This document shows, piece after piece, positions 48,638-58,160 of a stretch of 64,000 nucleotides of DNA. The notes beneath the pieces are model-generated. The model was not told the origin of the DNA. It worked only from the letters and a program-made list of their open reading frames with translations, and searched no databases. The stretch's first letter is position 1; the number at the start of each line of letters is the position of its first letter. Position numbers and translations under genes: made by a program. Location of the stretch: contig JBJXFE010000009.1 of the NCBI GenBank assembly GCA_046153875.1, positions 62,001 through 126,000 of the forward strand, written 5' to 3'. This DNA is from JBJXFE01 sp046153875 (GTDB taxonomy: Bacteria > Planctomycetota > Phycisphaerae > Phycisphaerales > UBA1924).

Positions 48638-50026
48638 TTGAACCCCACCGCCGAACTCCTCCAGCCCGAGGTCCTCGAACTGATCCAGCAGGGTCGCTTC
48701 GAGGAGCTGCGCGAAGCGCTCCACCTCGTCCCGCCGGCGGACGTGGCGGACATCCTCGCGGCCCTGGACCCCAAGCAGGCGGCCGTCGGGTTCCGGTTCC
48801 TGCAGCGCGACGACGCCGGCGAGGTGTTCTCGTACCTCGAACCCGAGAAACAGGAACAGCTCATCAAGGAACTCGGGGCCGAGGCCTCGGTCGGCATCAT
48901 CGAGGCGATGTCGGCCGACGACCGCGCCCGGCTCATTGACGAGCTGCCCGGCGGCGTGGCCCAGCGGATCGTCGCGTCGCTCTCGCCCAAGACCCGCGGT
49001 ATCACGCAGGCGATCCTAGGGTACAAGCCGGGCACGGTCGGGCGGCTGATGACGCCGGACTACGTCGCGGTGCGTCCGCACTGGACCATCGCCGAGGCGC
49101 TCGACCACATCCGCAAGCACGGACGGGACGCCGAAACCGTCAACGTCATCTACGTGGTGGACAACGACGGGCGGCTGATCGACGACATGCGCCTGCGGCA
49201 ACTGCTCTTCGCCGACCCCGCGCAATCGGTCGAGTCGATCATGACGCGGTCGTTCTATTCCCTGCGCGCCGACGAGCCCCAGGAGACGGCCGTCGCCGCG
49301 ATGAACCGCTACGACCGGATCGCGCTGCCGGTGGTGGACACGCGCGGCGTGCTCGTGGGCATCGTCACGGCGGACGACGTAGCCGACATCGCGCAAGCCG
49401 AGGCCACGGAGGACATCCAGAAGCTCGGCGGCGTCGGCGCCCTGCAGCAGCCGTACATCGAAACGGGCCACCTGGAAATGTTCCGCAAGCGCGGGGTCTG
49501 GCTCAGCGCCCTGTTCGTCGGGCAGACCGTGACGATCATCGTCCTGGGCGCATTCCAGAATCACATCGAACGCGCGGTCGAGCTCGCCCTCTTCATGCCC
49601 CTGGTGATCTCCTGCGGCGGCAACTCGGGCTCGCAGGCCGCCACCCTCGTCACCCGCGCGATCGCGCTCGGCGAGGTCACCGGCAAGGACTGGCTGCGGA
49701 TCATCGGACGCGAGGCCGTCACCGCATCCTTGCTCGCGGGCACGCTCGGGCTTATGGGGCTGCTGTGCGTGGAGTTCTTCACGAACCTCATCGGGCATCC
49801 CACGACCGCACATCCGATGATGCTCGGCGTGACGATCGGCGCGTCGATCGTCGGCGTCGTCCTCTGGGGCACGATGCTCGGGTCGCTGCTGCCGCTTGCG
49901 CTCAGGCGGTTGAGCATCGACCCCGCTACGGCGTCGAGCCCCATGGTGGCGACACTGATGGACGCCTCCGGGACGCTGATCTACCTGGGCGTGGCGATCC
50001 TGGTGCTGACCGGCACGATCCTCTGA
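48638..50026 (+). CDS. mgtE: Magnesium transporter MgtE
   Basis: A 462-residue magnesium channel. The N-terminal superhelical domain (about residues 5-125) has LDPKQAAVGFRFLQRDDAGE. Two CBS domains follow (about 135-255) with LMTPDYVAVRPHWTIAEAL and GIVTADDVADIAQAEATEDI. The connecting plug helix comes next, then five membrane helices with PLVISCGGNSGSQAATLVTR (near residue 325) and ASSPMVATLMDASGTLIYLG at the end. The CBS and N domains close the pore when magnesium is abundant. The start is TTG (48638), immediately after an inverted repeat; no better start codon is seen. Confidence 0.95.
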   Translation: MNPTAELLQPEVLELIQQGRFEELREALHLVPPADVADILAALDPKQAAVGFRFLQRDDAGEVFSYLEPEKQEQLIKELGAEASVGIIEAMSADDRARLIDELPGGVAQRIVASLSPKTRGITQAILGYKPGTVGRLMTPDYVAVRPHWTIAEALDHIRKHGRDAETVNVIYVVDNDGRLIDDMRLRQLLFADPAQSVESIMTRSFYSLRADEPQETAVAAMNRYDRIALPVVDTRGVLVGIVTADDVADIAQAEATEDIQKLGGVGALQQPYIETGHLEMFRKRGVWLSALFVGQTVTIIVLGAFQNHIERAVELALFMPLVISCGGNSGSQAATLVTRAIALGEVTGKDWLRIIGREAVTASLLAGTLGLMGLLCVEFFTNLIGHPTTAHPMMLGVTIGASIVGVVLWGTMLGSLLPLALRRLSIDPATASSPMVATLMDASGTLIYLGVAILVLTGTIL

Positions 50027-50042
50027 CGGGCGTGCCGCTGGT

Positions 50043-52100
50043 TCACGCGGGCCGGGCCGCCAGGCGCGCGCTCGCGGCACGACGGCGCATCGCCATCGGC
50101 TGTTCGGCCTCCGCGAACCCCTCGCCGAAGCGGAACAGGCGGAAGCTGTTGCCGAGCACGAAGACCTCGCCCGCGAAGTGGTACAGGGCGGCCGCGGGCA
50201 CCGCGAGTTTGCCGGTCGCCGCGAGCACGAGCCCGATGAGCACGATCAGGATCGACGCGGCGATGTTCTGGGCGATGATGACCCGCGTCCGGCGGGCCAG
50301 CTCAACGAGGAACGGCACGCGGTTGAGGTCGTCGGTCATGAGCGCCACGCCCGCGGAGTTGGCCGCGATGTGCGACCCGCTCAGGCCCATGGCCACGCCG
50401 ACGTCCGCCGCGGCCAGCGACGGCCCGTCGTTGATCCCGTCGCCCACCATCATCACGCGGTAGCCCGCCTTGACCATCTCGCGGATCTGCTGGTGCTTCT
50501 CTTCGGGGAGGCACTCGGCCTCGATCGCGTCGACGCCCACCGCGACGCCGACGCGCTTGGCGACGCTCAGGCGATCACCGGTGAAGATCGCCACGTGGCG
50601 AACGCCGAAATCTCGCAGGCGCTGGACGACCCCCTTGGTGTTGGGGCGGATCTTGTCCTCCAGGGCCACGACGCCCAGGTACTTCCCGTCGCGCATGACG
50701 TGGACGCCGGTCATGCCCTCGATCTTCCGCTCCGCCTCTTCGATCTCGGCCTTCGCCGCGGGATTGAGCTCGATGAGCCACTTGGCGCGCCCGACGCACA
50801 GCACGCCCATGCCGGTCTTCGCCCGCACGCCGCGCCCGTGGATTTCCTCGTAGTCGGTGGAACCGTCCGGCTCGATGCGTGCCGCCCGGGCCGTGACCAT
50901 GATGGAGAGGGCCAGCGGGTGGTTGGAGTGCTGCTCGCCGTTGGCCGCGGCCTTGAGCAGCTCCGCGCCCTCGACGCCGCCCGCGGGGGCCAGGCGCGTC
51001 ACCTCGAACTTGCCCGTGGTGATCGTGCCGGTCTTGTCCATGACGACCGCGTCGACATTGCCCGCGGCCTCGAGGTAGTCGGTGCGCTTGATCAGGATGC
51101 CGAGGCGCGCGGCGGCGGCGAACGCCGCGACCATCGCCGTCGGGCTCGCCAGCAGGAGCGCGGCGGGGCAGGTGACGACGAGGACCGTGACGGCGCGGAG
51201 CGTGGCCGCGTCGCGCACCGCCTGGTCGGGGCTCTTGCTGTTGATGAACCACACGACGGCCGCCACCGACAGCGCGATCGGCACGAAGAACTCCGCGACC
51301 TGCTCGATGAGCAGCTGGCGCGGCGTGCGGGTGGACTCGGCCTCGCGGATGAGCTGGCGGACCTTGCCGATGGTGGTGTCCTCACCGACCTGCGTCACCG
51401 TCAGGTCGATCCCGCCCGTCAGGTTGGTCGTGCCCGCGTACACCGGGTCGCCCTGCTGAACCTCGACCGGCACGGCCTCGCCCGTCAGCGACGCCTGGTT
51501 GATGCTCGACCGCCCGGTGACGATGCGCCCGTCCACGGGCAGGTTCTCGCCGGGACGGACGCGCACGACCTGGCCGACCAGCACGCGCGCCGCGGCGACC
51601 TCCGTCTCGACTCCGTTCTCCACGACGCGCGCGATGTCCGGGGTCAGGCCGATGAGCTCTTCGATGGCCCGCTGGGCCCCGCCGGCGGTGCGGCTGACGA
51701 TCTGGTCTGCGATGAGCAGGATGAACGCCAGCCAGCCCGCCGTCGTGTACTCCCCGCTCGCGATCGCGGCGAGGATCGCGATCGCGACGAGGGTCGAGGA
51801 CGACGGACGCAGGCGCCGCAGTTCCTGCGCCGCCGTCTGGAACAGCCGCCAGCTCAGCACGATCGCCCCGAGAATGGCCGGGAACACCACCACCTGCGGG
51901 TCCGCCAGGTCGAACCATTTGCCGAGCGTGGAGATCAGCACGAGGATCCCGCCGACCAGCGCCATGACGATGAACGACTCGCTCTTGGCCTCGCCGTGCG
52001 AGCAGGCGACCATGTACGAGTCGTCGGCGTGCTTGTGCCCGTGATCGTGGGCGTGCGGGTGGTCGTGATCGTGGGCTTCGGGCTGGGCCGTCGTAGCCAT
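50043..52100 (-). CDS. P1B-type heavy-metal ATPase with atypical metal-site residues
   Basis: A 685-residue metal-exporting ATPase. The N-terminus is His-rich (HDHDHPHAHDHGHKH) and there is no classic CxxC metal-binding domain. The actuator domain has NQASLTGEAVPVE, the phosphorylation site VVMDKTGTITTG (near residue 355), the nucleotide domain HSNHPLALS, and the hinge GDGINDGPSLAAADVG (near residue 552). The membrane metal motif in helix 4 reads VVTCPAALLL, i.e. CPA, where CPC, SPC or CPH is usual. Helix 6 has YHFAGEVFVLGNSFRL rather than the zinc ATPase Asp. Substrate is uncertain; zinc, cobalt or nickel export is plausible from the His-rich tail. Confidence 0.92.
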   Translation of the reverse strand: MATTAQPEAHDHDHPHAHDHGHKHADDSYMVACSHGEAKSESFIVMALVGGILVLISTLGKWFDLADPQVVVFPAILGAIVLSWRLFQTAAQELRRLRPSSSTLVAIAILAAIASGEYTTAGWLAFILLIADQIVSRTAGGAQRAIEELIGLTPDIARVVENGVETEVAAARVLVGQVVRVRPGENLPVDGRIVTGRSSINQASLTGEAVPVEVQQGDPVYAGTTNLTGGIDLTVTQVGEDTTIGKVRQLIREAESTRTPRQLLIEQVAEFFVPIALSVAAVVWFINSKSPDQAVRDAATLRAVTVLVVTCPAALLLASPTAMVAAFAAAARLGILIKRTDYLEAAGNVDAVVMDKTGTITTGKFEVTRLAPAGGVEGAELLKAAANGEQHSNHPLALSIMVTARAARIEPDGSTDYEEIHGRGVRAKTGMGVLCVGRAKWLIELNPAAKAEIEEAERKIEGMTGVHVMRDGKYLGVVALEDKIRPNTKGVVQRLRDFGVRHVAIFTGDRLSVAKRVGVAVGVDAIEAECLPEEKHQQIREMVKAGYRVMMVGDGINDGPSLAAADVGVAMGLSGSHIAANSAGVALMTDDLNRVPFLVELARRTRVIIAQNIAASILIVLIGLVLAATGKLAVPAAALYHFAGEVFVLGNSFRLFRFGEGFAEAEQPMAMRRRAASARLAARPA

Positions 52101-52328
52101 TCGGGTACTCCGGGAGAGAACCGGGACGAGAATCCGGCGCGAGGCCGGCTCGGGCGGGCGTTGTAGGCCGCCAACCCCTCATGCGGACCGCGGACGGCGG
52201 CCCCGGCGACAAGGAACGTACTGTAGCGGGACCGACCCCGCGTCGTTCGCCCCTGCGACTCGTGGGTACGTCGGCCGAGCGGGCCCGGTTCGGTGGCCCC
52301 TCGCGATGAGATTCGAGCGCAGCAACCC

Positions 52329-53498
52329 ATGGCCCGTCAGCCCAGGAAACCCGCACCGAAGCCCGCGAACCAGGGCGGCAGCCCGTCGGAGAGCAACCGC
52401 CCCGCCGTCGCGATCCTCGGCACCGGACAGATGGGCCTGGTCTGCGCGGCGATGCTCGCCGCGGGCGATCGCGGGTCGGGCGCCGGCGACCCGACGACGA
52501 CGCCGAAGCCGACGCCGCCCCTTGAGCGCCCGCGCAAGCCGCGCCCCGCCACCCTGTATGACGTCGTTCTGTGGGGCCACGACCCGGAGGAGTCGGGCGA
52601 GTTGTCGCAGACGCGCCGCAGCCCGCGGCTGCCGGACTTCCGCCTGCCGGATGCCGTGCGCGTCAGCATCGACGATGCGCGGGCGCTGGAGCGGGCGACC
52701 TTGATCGTGTCGGCCATCCCCGTCCAGTTCATCCGCGAGACGTGGCTGCGGCTGCGCGAGCACGTGCGCCCGGACGCGGCCGTCGTCTCGGTCGCCAAGG
52801 GCATCGAAAACGAGACGCTGCTGCGCCCCACGCAGGTGCTCGGGGATGTCCTTGGCGACGACCAGGACCGCGCCCCGCGGCGCCTGGGCGTGCTCTCCGG
52901 TCCGACCATCGCGGGCGAGCTGGCCCGGTGCCTGCCGGCGACGATGATCGCGGCCAGCGACGACGCGGCGTTCGCACGCGAGGTGCAGCGGCTCTTCTCG
53001 TCGAGCTGGCTGCGCGTCTACACGAACGCGGACGTCCTGGGGGTCGAGGTCGCGGGCGCAACCAAGAACGTCGTCGCCATCGCCGCGGGGATCCTTGACG
53101 GGCTCGCGGCCGGGGCGAACGCCAAATCGGCGCTGCTCGCCCGCGGCCTCGTGGAGATCACCCGGCTGGGCGTCGCGATGGGCGCGTCGCGCGAGACCTT
53201 CTTCGGCCTGGCCGGCGTCGGGGACCTGGCCACGTCGTGCTTCAGCCCGGAGGGGCGCAACCGGTCGTGCGGCGAGGCGCTGGGGCGCGGCGAGAAGCTC
53301 GAGGCCTACCTGAAGCGCACGCGATCGGTGGTCGAGGGCGTGCCCACGGCGCGCTCGGTCGTGGACCTCGCCCGCAAGTTCCGCGTGGACATGCCGATCG
53401 CCCAGGCCGTCCACGCCGTGCTCTTCGAGGGGCTCGACCCGCTGGCGGCGATCACGGGGCTGATGTCCCGCGAACTCAAGAGCGAGCGGGTGGGGTGA
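52329..53498 (+). CDS. gpsA: Glycerol-3-phosphate dehydrogenase [NAD(P)+]
   Basis: A 389-residue cytoplasmic enzyme making sn-glycerol-3-phosphate for phospholipids. The nucleotide loop is ILGTGQMGLV (near residue 30), followed by IVSAIPVQFIRETW and SVAKGIENETLL. The catalytic Lys is in GATKNVVAIAAGILDGLAAG (near residue 245). The substrate loop is GLAGVGDLATSCFS and RNRSCGEALG. The ATG at 52329 is used. A Pro/Thr-rich insert (about residues 44-75, DPTTTPKPTPPLERPRKPRP) interrupts the Rossmann domain after the first helix, and the N-terminus has a 25-residue basic extension. Confidence 0.94.
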   Translation: MARQPRKPAPKPANQGGSPSESNRPAVAILGTGQMGLVCAAMLAAGDRGSGAGDPTTTPKPTPPLERPRKPRPATLYDVVLWGHDPEESGELSQTRRSPRLPDFRLPDAVRVSIDDARALERATLIVSAIPVQFIRETWLRLREHVRPDAAVVSVAKGIENETLLRPTQVLGDVLGDDQDRAPRRLGVLSGPTIAGELARCLPATMIAASDDAAFAREVQRLFSSSWLRVYTNADVLGVEVAGATKNVVAIAAGILDGLAAGANAKSALLARGLVEITRLGVAMGASRETFFGLAGVGDLATSCFSPEGRNRSCGEALGRGEKLEAYLKRTRSVVEGVPTARSVVDLARKFRVDMPIAQAVHAVLFEGLDPLAAITGLMSRELKSERVG

Positions 53499-53597
53499 TC
53501 CGACTCGGGCTCCCGCGCCGAGCACACGCTGAACCCCTCTAGACGGCATCCGGTGTCGTGGTAGGCTGCCCTCCGTCCGAGCAAGGAGGGATTGCGC

Positions 53598-54488
53598 ATG
53601 AAGCTGATGCGTGGTGTTTCCGCGGTGGTGGCAGTACAACTCGCTTCGGCCGCGGCATGGGCCCAGGGCCAGCTGTACGGCATCAGGTCCAACGGCGACG
53701 TGCTGACGATCGACCGGGCGGCGGGCGCAGCGGCGTTCGTGGGCAACAGCGGGTTCGGCTGCAACGCGGCGTCGCACGACGGGGCGGGCGCGATCCTGAC
53801 GATGGACTCGCCGTTCCAGATCGTGACGGTGAACGCGGCGACGGGCGCGGGCGCGGTGCTGGCGACGCTGAGCAACGCGGGGGTCGTCGGGTATGGGCCG
53901 CGCGGGCTGGCCGTGGATTCGACCGGCGCGATCTGGGTGGCGATGAGCCAGGCGGCGACGACGGGGATCGACATCCTCGCGCGGGTAAACGTGAGCGCCG
54001 GCGGGTACACGCTGGTCGGGCCGACCGGCGTGACGGATATCCAAGGCCTGGCGTTCGACGCGAACGACAATCTCTTCGCGCTGGGGATCCAGAGCGGCGG
54101 GCGGCTGTTGAGCGTGAACAAGACCACCGGGGCCGCGACGGTCATCGGCGGGGGCGCGTTCGGCGGCGACGACCAGGCGATCGAGTTCGACGACGCCGGG
54201 GCGCTCTTCGCGGCGCGCGACAACCTGCTGGGGGTGAACGCCGCAACCGGGGCCGCGACGGTGATCGGGGCCCTGGGGTTCACGGATGTCCGCGGGCTGG
54301 CGTTCATCCCGGAGAGCGGGTGCTACCCGGACTGCAACACGAGCGGCAACCTCACGGTCGCGGATTTCGGGTGCTTCCAGGGCAAGTACGTGCTGGGCGA
54401 CCTGTACGCCGACTGCAACCAGAGTGGGACGCTGACAGTTGCAGACTTCGGGTGCTTCCAAGGGCAGTATGTCATCGGGTGCCCGTGA
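53598..54488 (+). CDS. Secreted beta-propeller-like protein with GC-type dockerin domain
   Basis: A 296-residue exported protein. The ATG at 53598 is preceded by AAGGAGGG (53583-53590); the signal peptide ends ASAAAWAQ. The body has repeating units with the pattern xxVNxxTGAATVIG (for example NKTTGAATVIGGG and NAATGAATVIGAL) that resemble blades of a propeller. The C-terminus carries two calcium-loop-like repeats CNTSGNLTVADFGCFQGKYV and CNQSGTLTVADFGCFQGQYV, ending IGC. This paired ADFGxFQxxYVxG layout is the GC-type dockerin of Phycisphaerae, thought to anchor or sort the protein. Cohesin partners are not known. Confidence 0.9.
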   Translation: MKLMRGVSAVVAVQLASAAAWAQGQLYGIRSNGDVLTIDRAAGAAAFVGNSGFGCNAASHDGAGAILTMDSPFQIVTVNAATGAGAVLATLSNAGVVGYGPRGLAVDSTGAIWVAMSQAATTGIDILARVNVSAGGYTLVGPTGVTDIQGLAFDANDNLFALGIQSGGRLLSVNKTTGAATVIGGGAFGGDDQAIEFDDAGALFAARDNLLGVNAATGAATVIGALGFTDVRGLAFIPESGCYPDCNTSGNLTVADFGCFQGKYVLGDLYADCNQSGTLTVADFGCFQGQYVIGCP

Positions 54489-54512
54489 TCGCGCGACCGG
54501 GGTGCGAGGTGG

Positions 54513-55787
54513 TTACGTCCTCCCAATCGTCAGCGGCGCGGGGTGCGCTCGCTGTTCCACCAGGCCCGCGGCGATCTTCTCCCAACCGCTGCCTACGGCC
54601 CCGATCGGGTCCGGCGGCGTGATCTGCACACGTTTCTCGCCGAGTTTCACCGCACCGCTGCGGACCCTGTCCTGGAACGCGACGCACTCGGCGAGAAGCC
54701 GGTCGAGGATCTCGGGCTCGGGCACGTTGGCGACGCGCTCGCCCTGAACGTAGATGATCCCGCGGCGGTCGCCGGCGAAGACGGCCACGTCGGCGCCCTC
54801 GGCCTCGCCCGGCCCGTTCACGACGCATCCCATGACCGCGACCTTCATGGGCACGGTGATCTTCTCGGCGAGGACGCGGCGCACGTCCTGCACGAGCGAC
54901 ATGAGGTCGACCTGGATGCGCCCGCAGGTCGGGCAGGCGATCAGGTCGGCGCCGGCCCGCTCGCGCAGTCCCAGCACGCGGAGCACCTCCAGGCCGTCCT
55001 CGACTTCGTGGACGTGGTCGCTGGCGTAGCTGATGCGGATGGTGTCGCCGACGCCGTTGGCAAGGAGCGTGCCGAGGGCGACGACGGAGCGGATCGCGCC
55101 GGTCTCGCGCGGGCCGGCGTGCGTGACGCCCAGATGGAGCGGGTAGTCGAAGCGCTTGGCGATCTCGGTGTAGGCGTCGATGGTGAGGGCGGCGTCCATG
55201 GACTTCGCGCTGATGACGATGTCGCGGAAGTCGCGCTCGTGGAAGATGTCGAGGTACTCCTCGAGCTTGGCGATCATGATGGCGAGCAGGTAGCCGTGCG
55301 CGCGGTCGCTGAAGACCGCGCCCAGTTCCTTCATCCGCTTCTGCTTGTCGCGGCGCTCGATGATCGAGCCCTCGTTGACGCCGACGCGGATGGGGATACC
55401 GCGGGCCTTGCAGGCGTCGATGACGGCGTTCACCTGCCCGCGGTCGCTGATGTTGCCGGGGTTGAGGCGGATCTTGTGGACACCGGCCTCGACGGCCTCT
55501 AGGGCGCGCTCGAAGTGGAAGTGAACATCCGCGACGATCGGCACGCGTGTGGCCGCGAGGATGTCCTTGAGCGCCTCGGTGTCCTTCTTCTCGGGCACGG
55601 CCACGCGCACGATGTCCGCGCCGGCCGCGTGGAGGCGGTTGACCTCGGCGGCGCAGGCGGTCACGTCGTGTGTCGCGCTCACCGTCATCGTCTGGACGGT
55701 GACGGGCGCCCCGCCCCCGATCCGGACGATCCCGGTGCGGGTGTCGCCCAGGGAAACCTGACGGGTCGGTCGGCGCGCCGTGGTCAT
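54513..55787 (-). CDS. ispG: 4-hydroxy-3-methylbut-2-enyl-diphosphate synthase
   Basis: A 424-residue iron-sulfur enzyme of the MEP isoprenoid pathway, converting MEcPP to HMBPP. The N-terminal TIM-barrel has VTVQTMTVSATHDV and ADVHFHFERALEAV. The [4Fe-4S] ligands are in IACPTCGRIQVDL (two Cys, near residue 285) and VMGCVVNGPGEAEGADV (Cys and Glu, near residue 325). It is longer than the Escherichia enzyme (about 370) because of a C-terminal extension. No other MEP gene is adjacent. Convergent with the dockerin gene (24-nt gap). Confidence 0.95.
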   Translation of the reverse strand: MTTARRPTRQVSLGDTRTGIVRIGGGAPVTVQTMTVSATHDVTACAAEVNRLHAAGADIVRVAVPEKKDTEALKDILAATRVPIVADVHFHFERALEAVEAGVHKIRLNPGNISDRGQVNAVIDACKARGIPIRVGVNEGSIIERRDKQKRMKELGAVFSDRAHGYLLAIMIAKLEEYLDIFHERDFRDIVISAKSMDAALTIDAYTEIAKRFDYPLHLGVTHAGPRETGAIRSVVALGTLLANGVGDTIRISYASDHVHEVEDGLEVLRVLGLRERAGADLIACPTCGRIQVDLMSLVQDVRRVLAEKITVPMKVAVMGCVVNGPGEAEGADVAVFAGDRRGIIYVQGERVANVPEPEILDRLLAECVAFQDRVRSGAVKLGEKRVQITPPDPIGAVGSGWEKIAAGLVEQRAHPAPLTIGRT

Positions 55788-55864
55788 AGCTGATCTTAAC
55801 CCCCCAAAGCGACGCCCCCCGCTATCCGATACGTCGGGTAGGACCGGGAAGCCAGGGGATCGCC

Positions 55865-56464
55865 ATGCCCGACCAACACGCCCGCGTGTCCACGCAGCCC
55901 GCCGTCGCCACGCCGGAACGCCCGTCGGCCCCCTTGCCGGGGTCGGCCGCGCCCGGCGGAGCCGAACGGCGGAAGAACCCGCGCGTCCAGCTGCCGCGGG
56001 GGTTCATGGCCCTTATCGGACTGCCGGAGCTCGGCGGCGCGCCCTTCGCGGTCAGCCCTCGCGACATGTCGCGCACCGGGCTCGGGTTCTACCACTCCAG
56101 CGAGTTGCGTCCGGGCCTCGCCTGCACCGTGACGCTGCGGGCGCTCAACGGCGAACTGGTGATGACGCACGGGCGGATCGTCCGCAACCGACCGATGGCC
56201 GGGCGGCTCTTCGACGTCGGCGTCCACTTCGACCGCGAACTGGACGTCATGCGATTCGTCGAAGCACCGGCCGCCACCCCGACCGAAGCCGCCCCGCGGG
56301 ACGCCGGGCAGGCCCGGGCACGGATCGCACAGCTCGCCACGTCGATGCAGCGGATGGCCGAGGGCTCGGCCCCGCTGGACGACCTGTTCACGAAGGTCGA
56401 GGAGATGGTGCGGATCTGTGAATCCGCGCGCCCGCCCGCCGAAGACGGCCCGATCGGCGCGTGA
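55865..56464 (+). CDS. PilZ-domain protein (likely c-di-GMP receptor)
   Basis: A 199-residue cytoplasmic protein. The PilZ signature is ERRKNPRVQLP (RxxxR, near residue 35) and DMSRTGLGF (D/NxSxxG, near residue 68), which bind cyclic-di-GMP. The N-terminal 30 residues are disordered, and the C-terminal 60 form a predicted helix (ARIAQLATSMQRMAE). The output target is unknown. It is convergent with the MFS gene (3-nt gap). Confidence 0.88.
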   Translation: MPDQHARVSTQPAVATPERPSAPLPGSAAPGGAERRKNPRVQLPRGFMALIGLPELGGAPFAVSPRDMSRTGLGFYHSSELRPGLACTVTLRALNGELVMTHGRIVRNRPMAGRLFDVGVHFDRELDVMRFVEAPAATPTEAAPRDAGQARARIAQLATSMQRMAEGSAPLDDLFTKVEEMVRICESARPPAEDGPIGA

Positions 56465-56467
56465 CGC

Positions 56468-57997
56468 CTAGAACCTGGGTCGGTGAGCCCGGGCGGTGAT
56501 CCCGGCGAGCAGGCCGGCGCGCCGCGCGTGCCCGGGTTCGCCGGGCGCGATCCCGTCCACTTCCGGCGTGCGCCAGACGAGCATGACGAGCCCGGCGGCG
56601 GCCAGGGCCGCGCCCAGGACGCCCACGGCGGCCGCGGTCCCGGCTCCCAGGTCGTCGATCGCTCCGGCGGCCAGGCTGCCCAGGGGCATGGCACCGAAGA
56701 CCGCGACGTTGCAGACGGCGAGCACCCTCCCGCGCATCCGATCGTCCACGAGCACCTGCATCGCCGCGAACGACGAGTTGAGCGACCAGAGCCAGAAGAC
56801 GCCGCAGAAGAACACGGCGGCGAGGGCGCCCTCGAGCGTGCGGGCGAGGCAGAACACCACGATCGACGCGCCCGCGCACGCGATCGCCAGCGGAATGAAG
56901 TGGTGCTTGGGGTACCACTTCGGGATGAACTTCAGGAGCGCCACGCCGGCGACCGCGCCGACACCCATGACCGCCAGGAGCAGCCCGAACGCCGCCTCGC
57001 GCGCCTCGAGTCCGTTGAGCCCGCGCGAAAGCCGGCGGTACACCCACCCGTCCGTCGGGTACACGCTGCGGACAAACAGCGGCATGAGCCGCACCAGCGG
57101 GGCCGCCAGGGCGGCGAACACGACCATGCCGATGAAGACCGCGCGGGGTCCGGGCCGGTGGAACACGAACGACACCGCCTCGCGGGTGCGCTGCCACGCG
57201 TTGCCGGGTGCGGGCGGCGGCGCGGGCGCGTCCGGCGTGCCCGCGATGGCCACGATCACGCCCAGGAAACTGACCGCGTTGATCGCGAAGAGCACGGTCG
57301 GCCCGAAGAGCGCCATGAGCGCCCCCGCGAGCGCCGGGCCGATGACGCGGGCGAGGTTGAACTGCAACCCGTTGAGGTGGATCGCGGAGGTGAGCTCGTC
57401 GCGCGGCACGAGCCGCGGCGTCTGCACCTGCCACGCGGGCACGTTGAATGCCATCGTGACGCCGTTGAGGGCGCCGAACGCGAGGAGCACCATCGGGTGG
57501 GTGAGGCCGAAGTGCGCGCTGAACGCCAGGCCCGCGGCGATGAGCATGAGCAGGGTCTGCGTGATCAGGATCAGCCGCTTGCGGTTGACCCGGTCCGCCA
57601 CCAGCCCGCCCCACACGCCGAGCACGAGCATCGGCGCGAGCTGCGCGGCGGCGAGCCACGCCATCATCATCGCCGATGCGGCCTGGTCGGCCATGAGCCA
57701 CTGGACCCCGACGATCTCCATCCACCCGCCGACGCTGGAGATGAGCGCCCCGATCCAGACGTTGCGGTAGTGGCGGTGACGCAGAACGCCCAGCGGGCCG
57801 CGCCGGGGCGGGCCGGCGTGCGGTTGGGGCTCTGCGCCGCTGCTGAAGACCTGCTCGGCGGCGTCGGGCGGCAGTGATGCATCGGTCGGACCGCCGTTGA
57901 CCGGGGGTGCGCCGGGCGCGCCGCCGGGGGATGCGGGCGCTTCGTCGGCGGGCTCGGGCTCGGAGATGAGCGTGGGCGGGTGCGACGGCGTCGGCAC
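56468..57997 (-). CDS. MFS transporter (EntS-like efflux family)
   Basis: A 509-residue integral membrane protein. About 75 N-terminal residues are Pro/Glu-rich and likely disordered. Twelve helices then follow, with the MFS loop GGLVADRVNRKRLILI (near residue 140) and the related segment ASDDRMRGRVLAV-like VDDRMRGRVLAVCN in the second half. It most resembles the MFS_3/EntS group exporting siderophores or drugs. No siderophore genes are near. The substrate is not predictable. Confidence 0.88.
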   Translation of the reverse strand: MPTPSHPPTLISEPEPADEAPASPGGAPGAPPVNGGPTDASLPPDAAEQVFSSGAEPQPHAGPPRRGPLGVLRHRHYRNVWIGALISSVGGWMEIVGVQWLMADQAASAMMMAWLAAAQLAPMLVLGVWGGLVADRVNRKRLILITQTLLMLIAAGLAFSAHFGLTHPMVLLAFGALNGVTMAFNVPAWQVQTPRLVPRDELTSAIHLNGLQFNLARVIGPALAGALMALFGPTVLFAINAVSFLGVIVAIAGTPDAPAPPPAPGNAWQRTREAVSFVFHRPGPRAVFIGMVVFAALAAPLVRLMPLFVRSVYPTDGWVYRRLSRGLNGLEAREAAFGLLLAVMGVGAVAGVALLKFIPKWYPKHHFIPLAIACAGASIVVFCLARTLEGALAAVFFCGVFWLWSLNSSFAAMQVLVDDRMRGRVLAVCNVAVFGAMPLGSLAAGAIDDLGAGTAAAVGVLGAALAAAGLVMLVWRTPEVDGIAPGEPGHARRAGLLAGITARAHRPRF

Positions 57998-58160
57998 GGC
58001 GGGTCCAGGCGGCCGGCGGCTCCGCGAGGAGGGATGAAGCCGGCGGGGAAGAGTCTACGCCCGCCGGTGTACCGCCCGGGAGCGGGCGGGTTGCGTCGCG
58101 GCCCGTGCGTCGCACCGCCCGCACTGCCAACAATGCCCCGCGATGACGGAGGGCCACCGG

